Positions 22,650-35,400 of a stretch of DNA of 64,000 nucleotides are shown one piece after another; position 1 is the first letter of the stretch, and each line of letters opens with the position of its first letter. The notes beneath the pieces are model-generated. The model worked only from the letters and a program-made list of their open reading frames with translations. It was not told the DNA's origin and ran no database searches. This DNA is from Spinacia oleracea (Eukaryota; Streptophyta; Magnoliopsida; Caryophyllales; Amaranthaceae). The stretch is from assembly GCF_020520425.1 (NCBI RefSeq), contig NC_079491.1, positions 37,107,027 through 37,171,026 on the forward strand. The letters run 5' to 3'. The position numbers and the translations under genes were made by a program.

Positions 22650-24060
22650 CCTATTGGTTGCAAAAGTTTGTTTTAAGGATAAAAACCATCAAACATGAAA
22701 TTGTGTTCACACACAAAGCTAGATTAGTTGCTAAAGGTTACAAGCAAATTCACGATGTGGATTGTGTTGAAACCTCATGCAAAATCGTAATGCTTAAGTC
22801 TATAATTCAAGCAATGATTGCATATTGGTACATATGGCAATTGGATGACAAAAAATCTTCCTCAGTCAAATGTTGGAAGAAACTATGTACATGGTATGTC
22901 ATAGGATTTGTGGATCCAAATAAATGCTTGAAAAGAAAAGCTGGTTTATAAAATCTAAGTACAGATTTAAAGCAAGCAATTGGGAATTAGAAATGTATTT
23001 TAGTGAAGCTAATAAGTATTTTAGTTTCATAAAATGTACATGATTCTTATAGATATATAAGAAGTTTAGTGGGAGTACATAAAACTTAATTGGTCCTATG
23101 TGTATCACACACATATCTCTCTATTGTGAAATAACATTCAAATGCTAATGACTTAGATTTGAAATTATTCATCAATGATGGACCAAGGCGAAACTTAGTA
23201 CATACTGTGTATTAAGATCTATTTATAAAGATCTTATGATATTGTTTTGGATTAAGTAATGGCATTTACTAAATCAAACACGAAAGTCTCCATTGGAGAT
23301 ATTCGACCCATGTGAATAAATCTAAGTAAAGGATGTTTGAACTATGTATAAGCATTTACTAAGTTAAACATCAAAGATTCTAAATGAGATTCATAACCTA
23401 TATTATATGTCAAAGAATTTAGCCGAATTTAGTATCTACTGAAACTAGATAAGCTAAAGTTACATGAATAGAATTCAATTGGGAATTATTCTCCAAAAGA
23501 AATTATCATGTATGATATAATATGAGGATCACCAAAAACGTATCGTATGACTTTAGGCATGATGAACATATACCAATCTCTATTGATCTAAGTGAAGATC
23601 AACTAGATTGAGATCAAGAATACTTATGGTACTTGAAAAGGTACATAGGAATAGTTCTTGATTCAAGGAAATAAAGATATGCTAAATATTGATGCTACAC
23701 GCATAAACACTGGCAAAGGATCAAGCAAGACCCTTTGGAGTTAACCATTGATAAGGACGAGCTATAGAGCATCGTGTTTTGAAATGGCAACATGGATTGG
23801 AGACCATGAGTTGTTGCGTGGGAAATTAAAATATTAATTTCTATGTTCTAAGATACAGCTGGAAAGTCTTCCACATGTCTGTGAACTGCTTGGATAAGTA
23901 AATCCAAACAAAGCATCACTAGCAACCTAAACAGTTGAAGTAAAAGTACTTATTGCCTAAGAAGCAATAAAACAGAGTTGTTTATATTAATGAGTTCTTC
24001 ATTGAACTTGGGTGGATCACATGTCTGCTAACTTGATGGCTCTTCATTGCAAAATGCGTA
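22650..24060 (+). pseudogene. Copia reverse transcriptase/RNase H remnant
   Basis: The frame 22658-22951 reads KARLVAKGYKQIHDVDCVET and then IWQLDDK, matching the start of the Copia reverse transcriptase fingers (KARLVAKG-KQ..G.DY.ETF ... QMDVK) with many substitutions. Downstream fragments in shifting frames, such as YLKRYIGIVLDS near 23630 and an EA-rich RNase H-like end near 23950-24010, follow in the expected order. Stops occur every few dozen codons, and the catalytic aspartates of reverse transcriptase are not preserved in a readable frame. It is clearly inactive. Confidence 0.75.
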
Positions 24061-25073
24061 GAACCACTATCGAAGTAAGAAAGACTAGATCACATAATAA
24101 ACAAACTCAAAAGATCTTATCATCCTATCTCGAATATCATTCGATGAAAAGGATATTAAGATTGGCAAAGCATGATAACTAAACCTATGCAACAAGTGAG
24201 AAGCAACACTCACATTGTAGCACTGGAAATCAAGCATAGCTTTGAATTCCATGAACTGTTTTAAAGATGGGTTTGAGGCCCATGGTTGTAAAACAATGGG
24301 GTTAAACATTTATCATATATGAAATGTATTTTCATATTCCATTTAATCTTGGTTTAGTATTAAATGATGAGTCCCTTCAATTTGACAATATATTCAAGAT
24401 AGACTGTCAGGACCAGTCCTGTGACTAAGAAATGTCTATCAAGTGAACTTGAATGTCAAAGGTTGAAAATGGTCCCTAGTGAAAACGTTAGACGACTAGA
24501 ATGCAAGATGACTAGTAGTTCTGTTTCTTGAACTATGTGGACATGGCAATGTCATAATCATTTGCATAGATACTTACTTTGGGAAGACTAGTATCGGACA
24601 AGACCTATGAAACTTTACTGTAAGAGATGAAAATCTGTCATAAGTAAATTTCATTAAAATTATTAGACACTAAATCCTCAATACCTGAGTGATTTGAGAT
24701 TACTTGTTTGAGAACTGGTTGCTTTGACGTTGACCAACCGTCGCACCGTAAAAGGAGGCTATAAAGGCAACGCTCAGGTAATCACCTATCAAACGAAGTC
24801 TAATCTCAAGATCGCAAGATTGGGATTGTCCTCCCACAAATCGGGATGAGATGCTTAAAAGTTGTACAAGGCCACTCGGAGAGCTAGAAACTGTGAAATG
24901 CATGGCCGTGCTCGGATGAATCATAGGCTATGATTATCTGTTTATTTGATCAGTTGAACTCTGAAACCGAGGAACACCTCTGGACATAATAAGGATGACA
25001 ACTCTTACCTTATGTTCAAGAGCAAGCATCGAGCGACAAAGGAATTAGGAAATGCACACTTGTCCCTAAGGAC
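24061..25073. other. 3' untranslated part of the Copia element
   Basis: Non-coding stretch between the RNase H remnant and the polypurine tract. No domain recognised. Confidence 0.5.
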
Positions 25074-25084
25074 AAGTGGGAGAC
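25074..25084 (+). other. Polypurine tract
   Basis: AAGTGGGAGAC immediately before the TGAAGG start of the right LTR, the normal plus-strand priming site of Copia elements. Confidence 0.8.
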
Positions 25085-26471
25085 TGAAGGAAATAATGCC
25101 TTGGTCCAAGTATGCATTCTATGATAAGTCTAATAAATGCGGTTCAGTATTAATCAAACAAGTTAATAATTCAGTGAGATCAAGTGAGCTGAATGCCTAG
25201 CTAGAGGCCGCTTCAGTTCAAGTGGAATTAATGATATTAATCCACAGCTTACTCTTGACTGAACCCGTAGGGTCACACAAATAGTACGTAAACGGATCAA
25301 GTATTTAATGGCATTAAATACTCCATCTATGGATATTCGGAATCGACGGATCTTGGTTTCAGTGGGAGCTGAGATCGTCACAGGCAAGAAATGAATACTC
25401 CGGAAACGATGATATTGCCGGAAACGGAAATATGGATCGTATCGGAAATATAAATATTATCCAAGTCGTAGATGTTGCCGGAAACGGAAACATGGTACAT
25501 ATCGGGAAATATTATTGGAAATAGAAATATTGCCGGAATCGGAAATATTGCCGGAAACGGAAATATTGTCTGAATCGGAAATATTATCGGAATCGGAAAA
25601 TAATTCCGGAAACGGAAATATTAAATATTTGTTCGAAACGGAAATTAATTCCGGAATCGGAAATGTTAAATATTGTTCGTATCGGAAATGAATTCCGGAA
25701 TCGGAAAATTAATCGGAAGCGCGTCGTACGAATTAGCATCGGACGAGCTTGCTAGACGAAGGCCCAGCACGAAGCCAGGCCCACGTCCAGCAAGGGAAAC
25801 GCGCGCCACAACACGCCCGCCAAAGGCTGCGCCAGGCCCACCGCAAGGCAGGCCCAGCGCGCGCCCAAGGCTGCGGCAGTCGTGGGCTGCGATGCTCGGG
25901 CTGTGCGCGCGCGCGCATGGCGCCCCTCATGGGCTGTTGTGCGTGCGTGGGTGTTTGTGTTCACATACGAAACCTAAAACGTACAGGATTCGTTTAATGA
26001 TTAAATTCCTAATTCTATTTGATAAATTAATTAAATAAGAGTTTTATTATGATTCTAATTTAATTAATTCGTATCCTAATAGGATTCCAATTCTCTTTCC
26101 ATACCCCTATAAATATGTGGCCTGGGTTCACAATTTATAACAAGTTTTTCAAGTATTCAAAGTGAGTTTTTGAGAGAAAAATTCAGACACATTCCTTGCC
26201 TAAAAGTGCCGAAATTATTAGTACCTTAAGGGCGATTCTAGTTGGTCAATCTTAAGGCGGATCCGGACGTGCTGTGGACTATCTACGGAGGGACGACACT
26301 TGGAGTCCTAAAAGACTTGTTCTTGTTCGGTTCGGGCGCAGCTAGGGAAGGCACGCAACAAAGAGTATGCATCTAAACTATGCTATATGATTATGTGTAA
26401 ATAATATGTATTCCTGGCTAAATGGTTTTTCCGCATGATTTATGAATCGTCATATGTATCATAACCTAACA
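25085..26471 (+). repeat. 3' LTR of Copia-type element
   Basis: 1387 bp. Nearly identical to 16175-17500, differing by about eight scattered substitutions or single-base changes and the extra block at about 26152-26214. It is followed by the CATTA target duplication. Confidence 0.93.
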
Positions 26472-27009
26472 CATTACTCCTAATCTATAATTTGGGATCA
26501 ATCTTTTCTTGAGGAAAACTTCAAGAATTTTTTGTGATATACAACTTTGAAGCAGAAACTTTTGTCTGAAAACGAACAAAAGTAGGAGTAAAACGGTCAA
26601 ACAGAAGTTCGAGGAAAGAAAGAGGGATTTAGGGTTAGGGTTTTACTTTTAGGTTTGATGAATAATAGTGAGGGATTTTGAGGGTAATCACCTATATTTA
26701 TAGGTTTAGGAAACTCAAAGATGGGTTAGGCTTTAGGATTCCCTTACGGGCTTCATTAACATAAGATGGGCTTGCTTAATTTGTTTGGACTTGAACTGTT
26801 GGGCTAGATTAATTTAAAGTCATTTTACTTTTGAAACCCAATTAAATTCCCTACTTGAAATTCAAATTAAATAAAGTAATAAATAATATTAATTAATAAA
26901 ATACATTTAAATAATATTTAAATGCCATTTAAATTCTAAAAATCATAAAAATACTTTATAAATATAATAAAATATACTTATAAATACAGAAAAATACGAG
27001 GTATTAAAT
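26472..27009 (-). mobile_element. Old Tekay-like Gypsy LTR, right part
   Basis: Continues the split LTR of 14567-16174. It ends with the same AT-rich tail and AAAATACGAGGTATTA terminus as the intact LTRs (32160-32190 and 42860-42894). What follows at 27010 is not Gypsy interior, so this LTR appears to be a solo or truncated LTR. Confidence 0.8.
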
Positions 27010-27149
27010 TCTTGTTGTCTCCAAAGGTCACAGTTCCTCTATTGTAGGCCTCTAGGGAAAGAATTTTTTTTTATCTCCTATCATGTGCTTGGAACACCAG
27101 CTATCAAGATACCACGAGTTGTTCCCCCTCACTAGGACCTGCAAGATTA

Positions 27150-28986
27150 TCAATGATTAGATACAGGAACTCGGGTTTCCTCGAGTTCCTTTACTACTAA
27201 AGGACTAGCTTTCTTATTCCATATCTTCCTGAAAATATTCTCATTTTTATTGAACAATTCCTTCTTTTCTGAACACTCAGTCACAACATGATCACCATTA
27301 CCACAAAAGGAACAAACTTTGACACTAGATAGTTCCACACAATTTTTCTTTTTACTATTGTTCCTTTTATAGTAGAAACCTAGGCCTTCAGTTCATTTCG
27401 ATTGAGCATTATCAACCCACTTCGGAGTAATTTTAGGAGATTGTTTTCAAGCATTACTAAAGCAAGTTCCTTGACTAATCTCTCCTTTTGTTCCTTTACT
27501 GTAACTAACTCACTGTTTAATTTTTCTAAATCGACATTGAAGATCCCCATGCTAATCTCAGTAGATTTACTAGGACTAGACTTAAATTAAACAGTTTATA
27601 TTGACTGAGTTCCACATTGAGAAGAATGTTTTCATTTTTGACTCGTTCAAATGAGTTTCGAAGAGCGGTGTTCCTGTCAAGCAAGTCAAAGAACCTACCC
27701 TGTACATCAGATCTAACATTATTAAGGTAGGTCATGTGTCCCTTGCTAAGTTCCAAGGCCTTGTCACTTTGAGCCTTTATTACGCCAAGCTTTATAAAAT
27801 TGTCTAGAGTTTCTATCAATAATTCCACTAATTTATTTTTAGACAAAGATGGAAGAGTTGAGGAACTTACTTCACTTGATGGATCTTGGGTTGATCCATC
27901 GATCTTTTCCATAAGACAAAGGTTGGTTGTTTCTTCTTATGGTTGATCCTCATCTTCCTCCGAGTATGTAGCTTCTCCTCAAGCTGCGATCAGTGCCTTC
28001 TCGAAGTTGGTTTTGGCAAAGGTAGATTTGTTGAATCTTTCCTAGTGGTTGATCCTTTCCCTTGCCTTTTCCTTTCTCATTTTCCCACTAAGGGCAGTCT
28101 CTGATTTGATTAGCAGGATCATCGCACTTGAAACATCCTTGGTCAGATTTGGAACCACTTGGTTTTCTCACTGAGTTCCTTCCTCTTAGATTTCCAGGTT
28201 TAGAGTTCCTGTAAAATATTTCCATTCTTCTGACCAACATAGCAACCTCTTCTTCATTGGGTTCTGAGTCCTCCTGTTCTCAGCCTTAAGAGTAAGGCAT
28301 CGGTTCTTGGGATTCTCATGAACAACTTCTCCTAGATGTAATTCATGAGTCATCAAGGATCCTGCCAATTATTCAATGTTGAATTTGGTGAAGTCCTTTG
28401 TTTCAAACAATGCAGTGACCTTGGTTCTCCATCTATCATCCTGAGGCATGCTCCTTAGGATCTTCCTAACCTGTTCATTAGAGGGAATAATTCTTCCAAG
28501 AGAAATTAGCTCATTAGTGATGGTAGTGAAACTAGTAAACATTTCCTGGATTGTTTCTCTCGGTTGCATTTCGAAAAGTTCATATTTAGACATTAATAAA
28601 TTAATTTTAGAACGTTTAACCTCGTTAGTTCCTTCATGAGTTATTTGAAGGAGATCCCAAATTTTCTTTGCGCTCTTGCACCCCATAACTCTGTTATGTT
28701 CAGGAGGTCCAAGGAAGCAATGCAAGATTTTGACAGCCATTGCATTGATTTCATACTTTACAAAATCTTCCTTAGCAAATTCAGACATAGGTTTAGGAAC
28801 TACCTCATTTTGGGCATTTGTCATTGTTACCTCGAAATTGACGACTTCCATGACTCGACAGACTTGATAATTCTCTGCCTTGATAAAGATTTCCATCATG
28901 TTCTTCCAGTAGGTGTAGAATTTTCCATTGAACATTGGAGGTCATTGAGTGGAATAACCTTCCTCGAGTTTCTCGTGAGTGTTCAT
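27150..28986 (-). pseudogene. Copia gag (UBN2-type) with zinc knuckles, decayed
   Basis: Minus-strand frame from ATG at 28986 with a TGA at 28944-28942 in an otherwise open N-terminus, then 28935-28369 intact (FNGKFYTYWKNMMEIFIKAE, IWDLLQITHEGT, LLMSKYELFEM). This is the gag-polypeptide domain of Copia elements. Further frames hold a CX2CX4NX4C knuckle with the His changed to Asn (about 28130-28080), a coiled-coil stretch (27912-27600) and CSFCGNGDHVVTEC (about 27310), an intact CX2CX4HX4C. No protease, integrase or reverse transcriptase follows; the old Gypsy LTR begins at 27009. Long gags with a second knuckle occur in Sirevirus-like Copia elements. Confidence 0.85.
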
Positions 28987-29065
28987 ATTTACTGGTTCAT
29001 ATTTACTCTAGTGGATAATGGGTCAGCCATCAATGTGAGTTTCTCGTGAAATAAAAACAAATCAA

Positions 29066-29091
29066 GCTAAGTATCTGTTTTCGAAAAACTC
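29066..29091. repeat. 26-bp direct repeat flanking the nested block, right copy
   Basis: Exact partner of 14541-14566. It is followed directly by the TCCATTTCACCATC word that precedes the left copy. Confidence 0.85.
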
Positions 29092-29103
29092 CATTTCACC
29101 ATC

Positions 29104-29255
29104 TGAACGTCTTCAATGACTATGTGAGAAGTCGGTTGAAGCCAATGGATTCCCAATGACTCGTGAGGGAACTATTTGCATTTCTAGTGATGACCCTTAA
29201 GTCAAATGTTATCACTCAGGGCTCGTGAGACCCTTGCCTAAATTTGATCTTAATC
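29104..29255. other. Unassigned flank before the chromovirus
   Basis: About 150 bp with no recognised feature. The five bases before the LTR are TAATC; a matching copy on the far side cannot be sought because the far side is another partial interior. Confidence 0.4.
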
Positions 29256-32190
29256 TGTAACACCCTAATAATTCCTTGCTTTTATAAAACCATTTTCCAA
29301 CTTAAAATAAAGGAATTACTAAAGTATTACCACCACCGTGATAACGGTTAAGGCTATTAACGAAATTACGCAGCGGAAATTAATGTCAACTATCTTTTAA
29401 AACATAATTAATAATTTATCGAGGCCTCCTACAATTTAGAACCATAATGGCCCAAAACCAAAACACAAATAGTTTAAACATTTCAAACATAATTATAGTA
29501 ATATTAAATAGTTCAAAATATGAAAACATGCAACTCTCTCGATCATCCCAAGCCACATGATTCCGATCTACCAACCTGCTATATTATTCTACTCCCCATC
29601 AATGCAAGTGCAAATGATAGATCATCATAGGGTCATTAAGGCAAAGGCCATGACCAAAACACACAAAGCACGTAGTCAGCAAAAGCTAAGTACTTACAAG
29701 CATAGAGTGAATGAAACTAAAACATGCATCACTCACTAAGTACTAATCAACATGCAAAAGCCATATAATAATTAACAACCAATCATGAATACAAGACTCG
29801 ACACTTGACTCGACTCTTGACTCACAATTTAATTAGAATAAGCTTCGAACGGGCCAAAAGAATAATCCACAAAGGGAAAAAGGTGATGGGAGCCAACCAT
29901 ACACCAAAAATAATAATAATAAAATTGGTCCATACCGAGTGTCGGGCCATACCGACGGAATTCCTGCGCATAATATAAATGAAACAACGTCTTGTATCAT
30001 TAGTAGGAGTACGAGCTTTCCGGCAAGACTCCCCCCATTGTTCATACTCAAGGTATATACGTTCCAAGAGTTTTGAAGCTTGTTCTGGTTGCACTTTACG
30101 TTTACTAATATTTTATTAAAGGTGAACTCAAGACTCGACAATGTACACACATACAATTAATAAACAACAACCAAAACAATCTTATTTTAATGCTTTAAGA
30201 CTTGTGATCAACCAAGCAAGACACTTGTGATATTACTACCATGTTCCTCCTCACCAAAGTGAGACTCCACATCATGCACATTAACATGAGGGTTGTGCCC
30301 TTGCACGACAAATCCTAATTCATTTCATACATAATATTCCCAACTGAACCCTACATGTGCGGTGGCTTACGTGAGCTAACCCTTCACATGTGGTAAAATA
30401 AATAGTACAACGAAGTACAATTAATTGGCTCAAAGTATGCTAGACATCCCGTACAGTAGCATACAAATAAATAATCCATCCCTTGCATGTGAAATAAACC
30501 ATACATGCATAAATATTGAAAAACATGATTGACAATGAAATCCATACTCATAATAATTCCAACATGCTTGTTCAACAATTAATCCAATAAATCCAATATC
30601 ACAATTCACATGCTCGTTCACCAAAATAAACATGATTCTACATAATGTAATTCACATCATCAACAATCATGTAATGTCATTGACAAAAAGGTGTGGTCGC
30701 CCTAGACTTGTACGTACCTTGAATACCTAAGCATATGGGCCACTTTGCAATAACGAGCACTCAACTAGAAATCACCTCCTATCATCAAAATAATGAAACT
30801 TAAATTATTTCCATGTTCATTAAATTTTCAGCAACTTTATAAAATTTAAAACCTCCTTTAGACTTTAGAATTCAATCGTTTTTAAATAATAAAAACGTCT
30901 CAATTTGCAAAATCAATCCCTAGTACGAAAACATACTTTTCCGCCTTTAAAATCAATAAAAATCAACACTTTAAACCTTTATTCAAATCTGAAAATATAA
31001 TTGATTATCATAATTAAAATCATCACCTAATTATGCTAATCAATTGACTCATTAGGTCTGGGTTAAAACCCTAACTTGAAAATCCCAATAACACTAGTTT
31101 ATTGTCATAAAAATCAATGCTTTATTCAATAAACAAATCTGAAAATTCTTCCTTTAATAATTAAACAACCCTAATGAATCACAACACACAAATACTCAAA
31201 CCACGGTATTCATAACCGGTTCCCAGCATTTTAATTACTCAAAACAATATTAATATAATAATTTAAAATACGGAATTTAAATAGAATAGGTAAGGAAGAA
31301 GAGAATTATACCAATCCGGCCTATAGCATGGAACAACCACGAATTAATGTGATTGGGAGAAAAAAGATTGGAAAACGAACACGAACAACACACACACACT
31401 CAGACGTCCGTGTGTGTGCGCGCAGCAAGGGGCGACGAGCAGCGACAGGCGCGAGCGAGAGGGGGCGCGCGCGCTGGGCGCGAAGGAGAGAGCGAGAGTG
31501 TGGGTGCAGCGCTCTGCGCGAGGACACGAGCGAGATAGAGCGAGGGTGTGGGTGTGCGATGCACACGATGCAACAACACAACAGCACGACACCAGCAGCT
31601 ATGCGCGCTGGCTGGGCGGGCTGCGAGAGAAAAAGGGAGGGCGAGAGTGTGTGTGGCGAGAGGCGGGCACGAGGCCGTGCGGGCGTGCGGGTGCAGCACG
31701 AGGGCACGAGGCCTTGAGGGCGTGCGGGTGCCGAGCAAAGAGAGGAGAGGAGAGATGGAGTGAGGGGCAAGAAAAACAAAAGAGGGTTTATGAATTTTAG
31801 GGGCTCATTTAATGATGGGGGAGTCCTATTTATAGGCTCCCTAATCCCTTGATGGGCTAGGCTTAGGATATTTGAGTTGGGCTTAGGAATTAAATGAATT
31901 GGGCTAGCTTAGGATTTAAATTAAATACTATTGATTGGGCTCGTTTAGTAAAACGAATTGGACATTTTATTTAAAACCCGAAGCTTTAAAAATCATTTGC
32001 AACTCATTTAATTTCCCGACTCAAGAATTAAATTCATTTCGTAATTAATTAAAATAATAAATATTCTAATTAATTAAAATAAATTAAATAAAATGCATTT
32101 AAATATTATTTAAATGTTAATAAATCGTAAAATGATTTATAAATATAATAAAATATACTTATAAATATTATAAAAATACGAGGTATTACA
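29256..32190 (-). repeat. 3' LTR of chromovirus
   Basis: 2935 bp, TGTAACACCC..GGTATTACA on the plus strand. It contains a CpG-rich, purine-biased tract (about 31370-31760) whose open frames on both strands are low-complexity and not genes. It matches 39963-42894 with scattered substitutions. Confidence 0.93.
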
Positions 32191-32216
32191 GTCTACCCTC
32201 CTTAAAAGAAGTTTCG
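32191..32216 (-). other. Polypurine tract of chromovirus
   Basis: On the minus strand TTTTAAGGAGGGTAGAC directly precedes the LTR start TGTAATACCTCG. This is the usual position and composition of a Tekay/Del polypurine tract. Confidence 0.8.
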
Positions 32217-32461
32217 TCCCGAAACTTGGGCTCGGAAATCAAAATTCAACTCAAAACTTGAGACTTTATGAGACTTTCAATACGTTCATTTACAAAAAAT
32301 TTAAGTTGCTGTACTCTTTACATGATTAAACAGGACAATAATAAGTGCAAATTCAATAGAAAGCACTAAATTGAGCATAAAATAGGGGAAAACAAGGTAA
32401 AAAGCGCGAAATTCTACCGCACTCTACCCCCCTTAAAAGACACGAGTTACGACCCCGTAAC

Positions 32462-35400
32462 TCAACTAACCTCGGGAAAAAGCTCGGGATATTTCTTTCT
32501 CATTTCGTCCTCCGCTTCCCAAGTGGCTTCCTCATATTCTTGATTAGACCACAACACTTTGACAATTTTTACATCTTTAGTACGCGTACTACGCACTTTG
32601 CTATCAAGGATTTTGACAGGTCTTTCCTCAAAGGTTAGACTTTGGTCTAATTCTATGGTCTCCGGTTGCAACACATGCGATTTATTCGGGATATTTTTCC
32701 TTAACTGAGATATGTGGAACACATTATGCACTCTATGCAAGTCCATAGGCAAGGCTAGTCTATAGGCTACCTTTCCGATTCTTTCTAAGATCTCATATGG
32801 GCCTATGTACTTAGGGCTCAACTTCCCTTTCTTTCCAAATCTCATGACACCTTTCATTGGCGATACTTTGAGCAACACTTTATCACCTATGTTGAACTCT
32901 TCATCCCTACGTTTCAAGTCTGCATAACTTTTTTGGCGATCCTGCGCCGCTTGAATCTTTGATTGGATGATTCGGATTTGGTTCATGGTGTCCTCTATCA
33001 TTTGCGGTCCCAACACTACGGTTTCACTAATATCGTTCCAGCAAAGTGGACTTCTACACTTTAGTCCATACAAAGCCTCAAATGGTGCCATTCCAATGTT
33101 AGCATGATAGCTATTGTTATAGGAAAACTCAATCAAATCTAGGCTATCTTCCCAACTTCCTTGGAAATCAATAACGCATGCCCGAAGCATGTCCTCCAGG
33201 GTTTGGATAGTCCTTTCAGTTTGTCCATCCGTGGCTGGGTGGAAGGCTGTACTCATTTTCAATGTCGTACCAAAGCTCTTCTGCACACTTTTCCAGAAAT
33301 TCGAGAGGAACCTTGAATCCCTATCTGATACGATTTCCTTAGGAACTCCATGTAACCTCACAACATTCTTAATGTAGGCTTTAGCAAGTTGTTCCATTTT
33401 CCAGGTTTCCTTCATTGGTATAAACACTGCTGACTTAGTCAACCTATCTACCACAACCCAAATTGTATCATTCCCAGTCTTTGACTTAGGTAAACAAGTG
33501 ACGAAGTCCATAGAAATACAGTCCCATTTCCAGCTTGGAATTTCTAAAGGTTGGACCTTCCCTTGAGGTCTCCTATGCTCAATTTTAACCTTCTGACAAG
33601 TCAGACATCTAGCCACAAATTCAGCCACTTCGTTCTTCATCCTTGGCCACCAATAGACCTTTTTCAAGTCCTTATACAACTTGTCACCCCTTGGGTGCAC
33701 AGAATATGGCGTGTTATGCCCTTGTTTCATCAATTTCTCCTTCAATTCTCCACACTTTTGAGGCACGCACCACCTGCCTTTGTACCTCAAACTTCCATCA
33801 TCATGGATTCAGAAATCTAACTCCTTACCTTGCAAAATCTTTTCCTTGATTCGCTCCAACTTTACATCACCTGCCTGATTCTCCCTAATCTCATCAAATA
33901 TCGACGGATGGATGGTTAAGGCATTCATTATTCCCACAAGGCTTTCACCACTTACTATTTCAAGGTTCAAACGCTGCATGTCTTTACACAGCTCGTTAGC
34001 AACGACTAACGCATTAACACTATGACTTGATTTCCTACTCAAGGCATCCGCGACTACAATAGCATGATAGCTATTGTTATAGGAAAACTCAATCAAATCT
34101 AGGCTATCTTCCCAACTTCCTTGGAAATCAATAACGCATGACCGAAGCATGTCCTCCAGGGTTTGGATAGTCCTTTCAGTTTGTCCATCCGTGGCTGGGT
34201 GGAAGGCTGTACTCATTTTCAATGTCGTACCAAAGCTCTTCTGCACACTTTTCCAGAAATTCGAGAGGAACCTTGAATCCCTATCTGATACGATTTCCTT
34301 AGGAACTCCATGTAACCTCACAACATTCTTAATGTAGGCTTTAGCAAGTTGTTCCATTTTCCAGGTTTCCTTCATTGGTATAAACACTGCTGACTTAGTC
34401 AACCTATCTACCACAACCCAAATTGTATCATTCCCAGTCTTTGACTTAGGTAAACAAGTGACGAAGTCCATAGAAATACAGTCCCATTTCCAGCTTGGAA
34501 TTTCTAAAGGTTGGACCTTCCCTTGAGGTCTCCTATGCTCAATTTTAACCTTCTGACAAGTCAGACATCTAGCCACAAATTCAGCCACTTCGTTCTTCAT
34601 CCTTGGCCACCAATAGACCTTTTTCAAGTCCTTATACAACTTGTCACCCCTTGGGTGCACAGAATATGGCGTGTTATGCCCTTGTTTCATCAATTTCTCC
34701 TTCAATTCTCCACACTTTTGAGGCACGCACCACCTGCCTTTGTACCTCAAACTTCCATCATCATGGATTCGGAAATCTAACTCCTTACCTTGCAAAATCT
34801 TTTCCTTGATTCGCTCCAACTTTACATCACCTGCCTGATTCTCCCTAATCTCATCAAATATCGACGGATGGATGGTTAAGGCATTCATTATTCCCACAAG
34901 GCTTTCACCACTTACTATTTCAAGGTTCAAACGCTGCATGTCTTTACACAGCTCGTTAGCAACGACTAACGCATTAACACTATGACTTGATTTCCTACTC
35001 AAGGCATCCGCGACTACATTGGCTTTTCCCTCATGGTACTGGATATCCAAATCATAGTCCTTAATTAACTCCAACCACTTTCGTTGGAGCATATTCAAAT
35101 CCTTCTGTGTGAAGATGTATTTCAAACTTTTGTGGTCCGTAAATATCCTACACTTCACACCGTACAGATAGTGTCTCCATATCTTCAATGCAAACACTAT
35201 AGCAGGCAGATCTAAATCATGGGTAGGGTAATTGGATTCATATGGCTTCAATTGCCTCGACGCATACGCAATAACCTTCCCGTTCTACATCAATACACAC
35301 CCTAAACCATTCTTAGAGGCATCATTATACACATCGTATGCACCACTCTCATCTGGTAAGGTTAATACTGGCGCGGTTGTCAATCGCGTCTTTAAGGCTT

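Larger units (their letters stand above)
16175..26471 (+). mobile_element. Copia-type LTR retrotransposon with ruined interior
   Basis: Two LTRs (16175-17500 and 25085-26471), both TG..CA, are flanked by a 5-bp duplication CATTA (16170-16174 and 26472-26476). A PBS of the initiator-tRNA-Met type follows the left LTR and a purine tract precedes the right one, so the element reads left to right. The 7.6-kb interior has no long frame; only decayed Copia reverse transcriptase and RNase H text is left. The LTRs differ at only a handful of bases plus one 61-62-bp indel. The element therefore moved recently, presumably with enzymes supplied in trans. Confidence 0.93.

Noticed and set aside
31321..31800. 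Open frames up to 152 codons in the chromovirus LTR, repeated near 41971-42504
   Set aside because: Low-complexity GAGCGAGAG-type sequence, not conserved at the protein level between the two LTRs.
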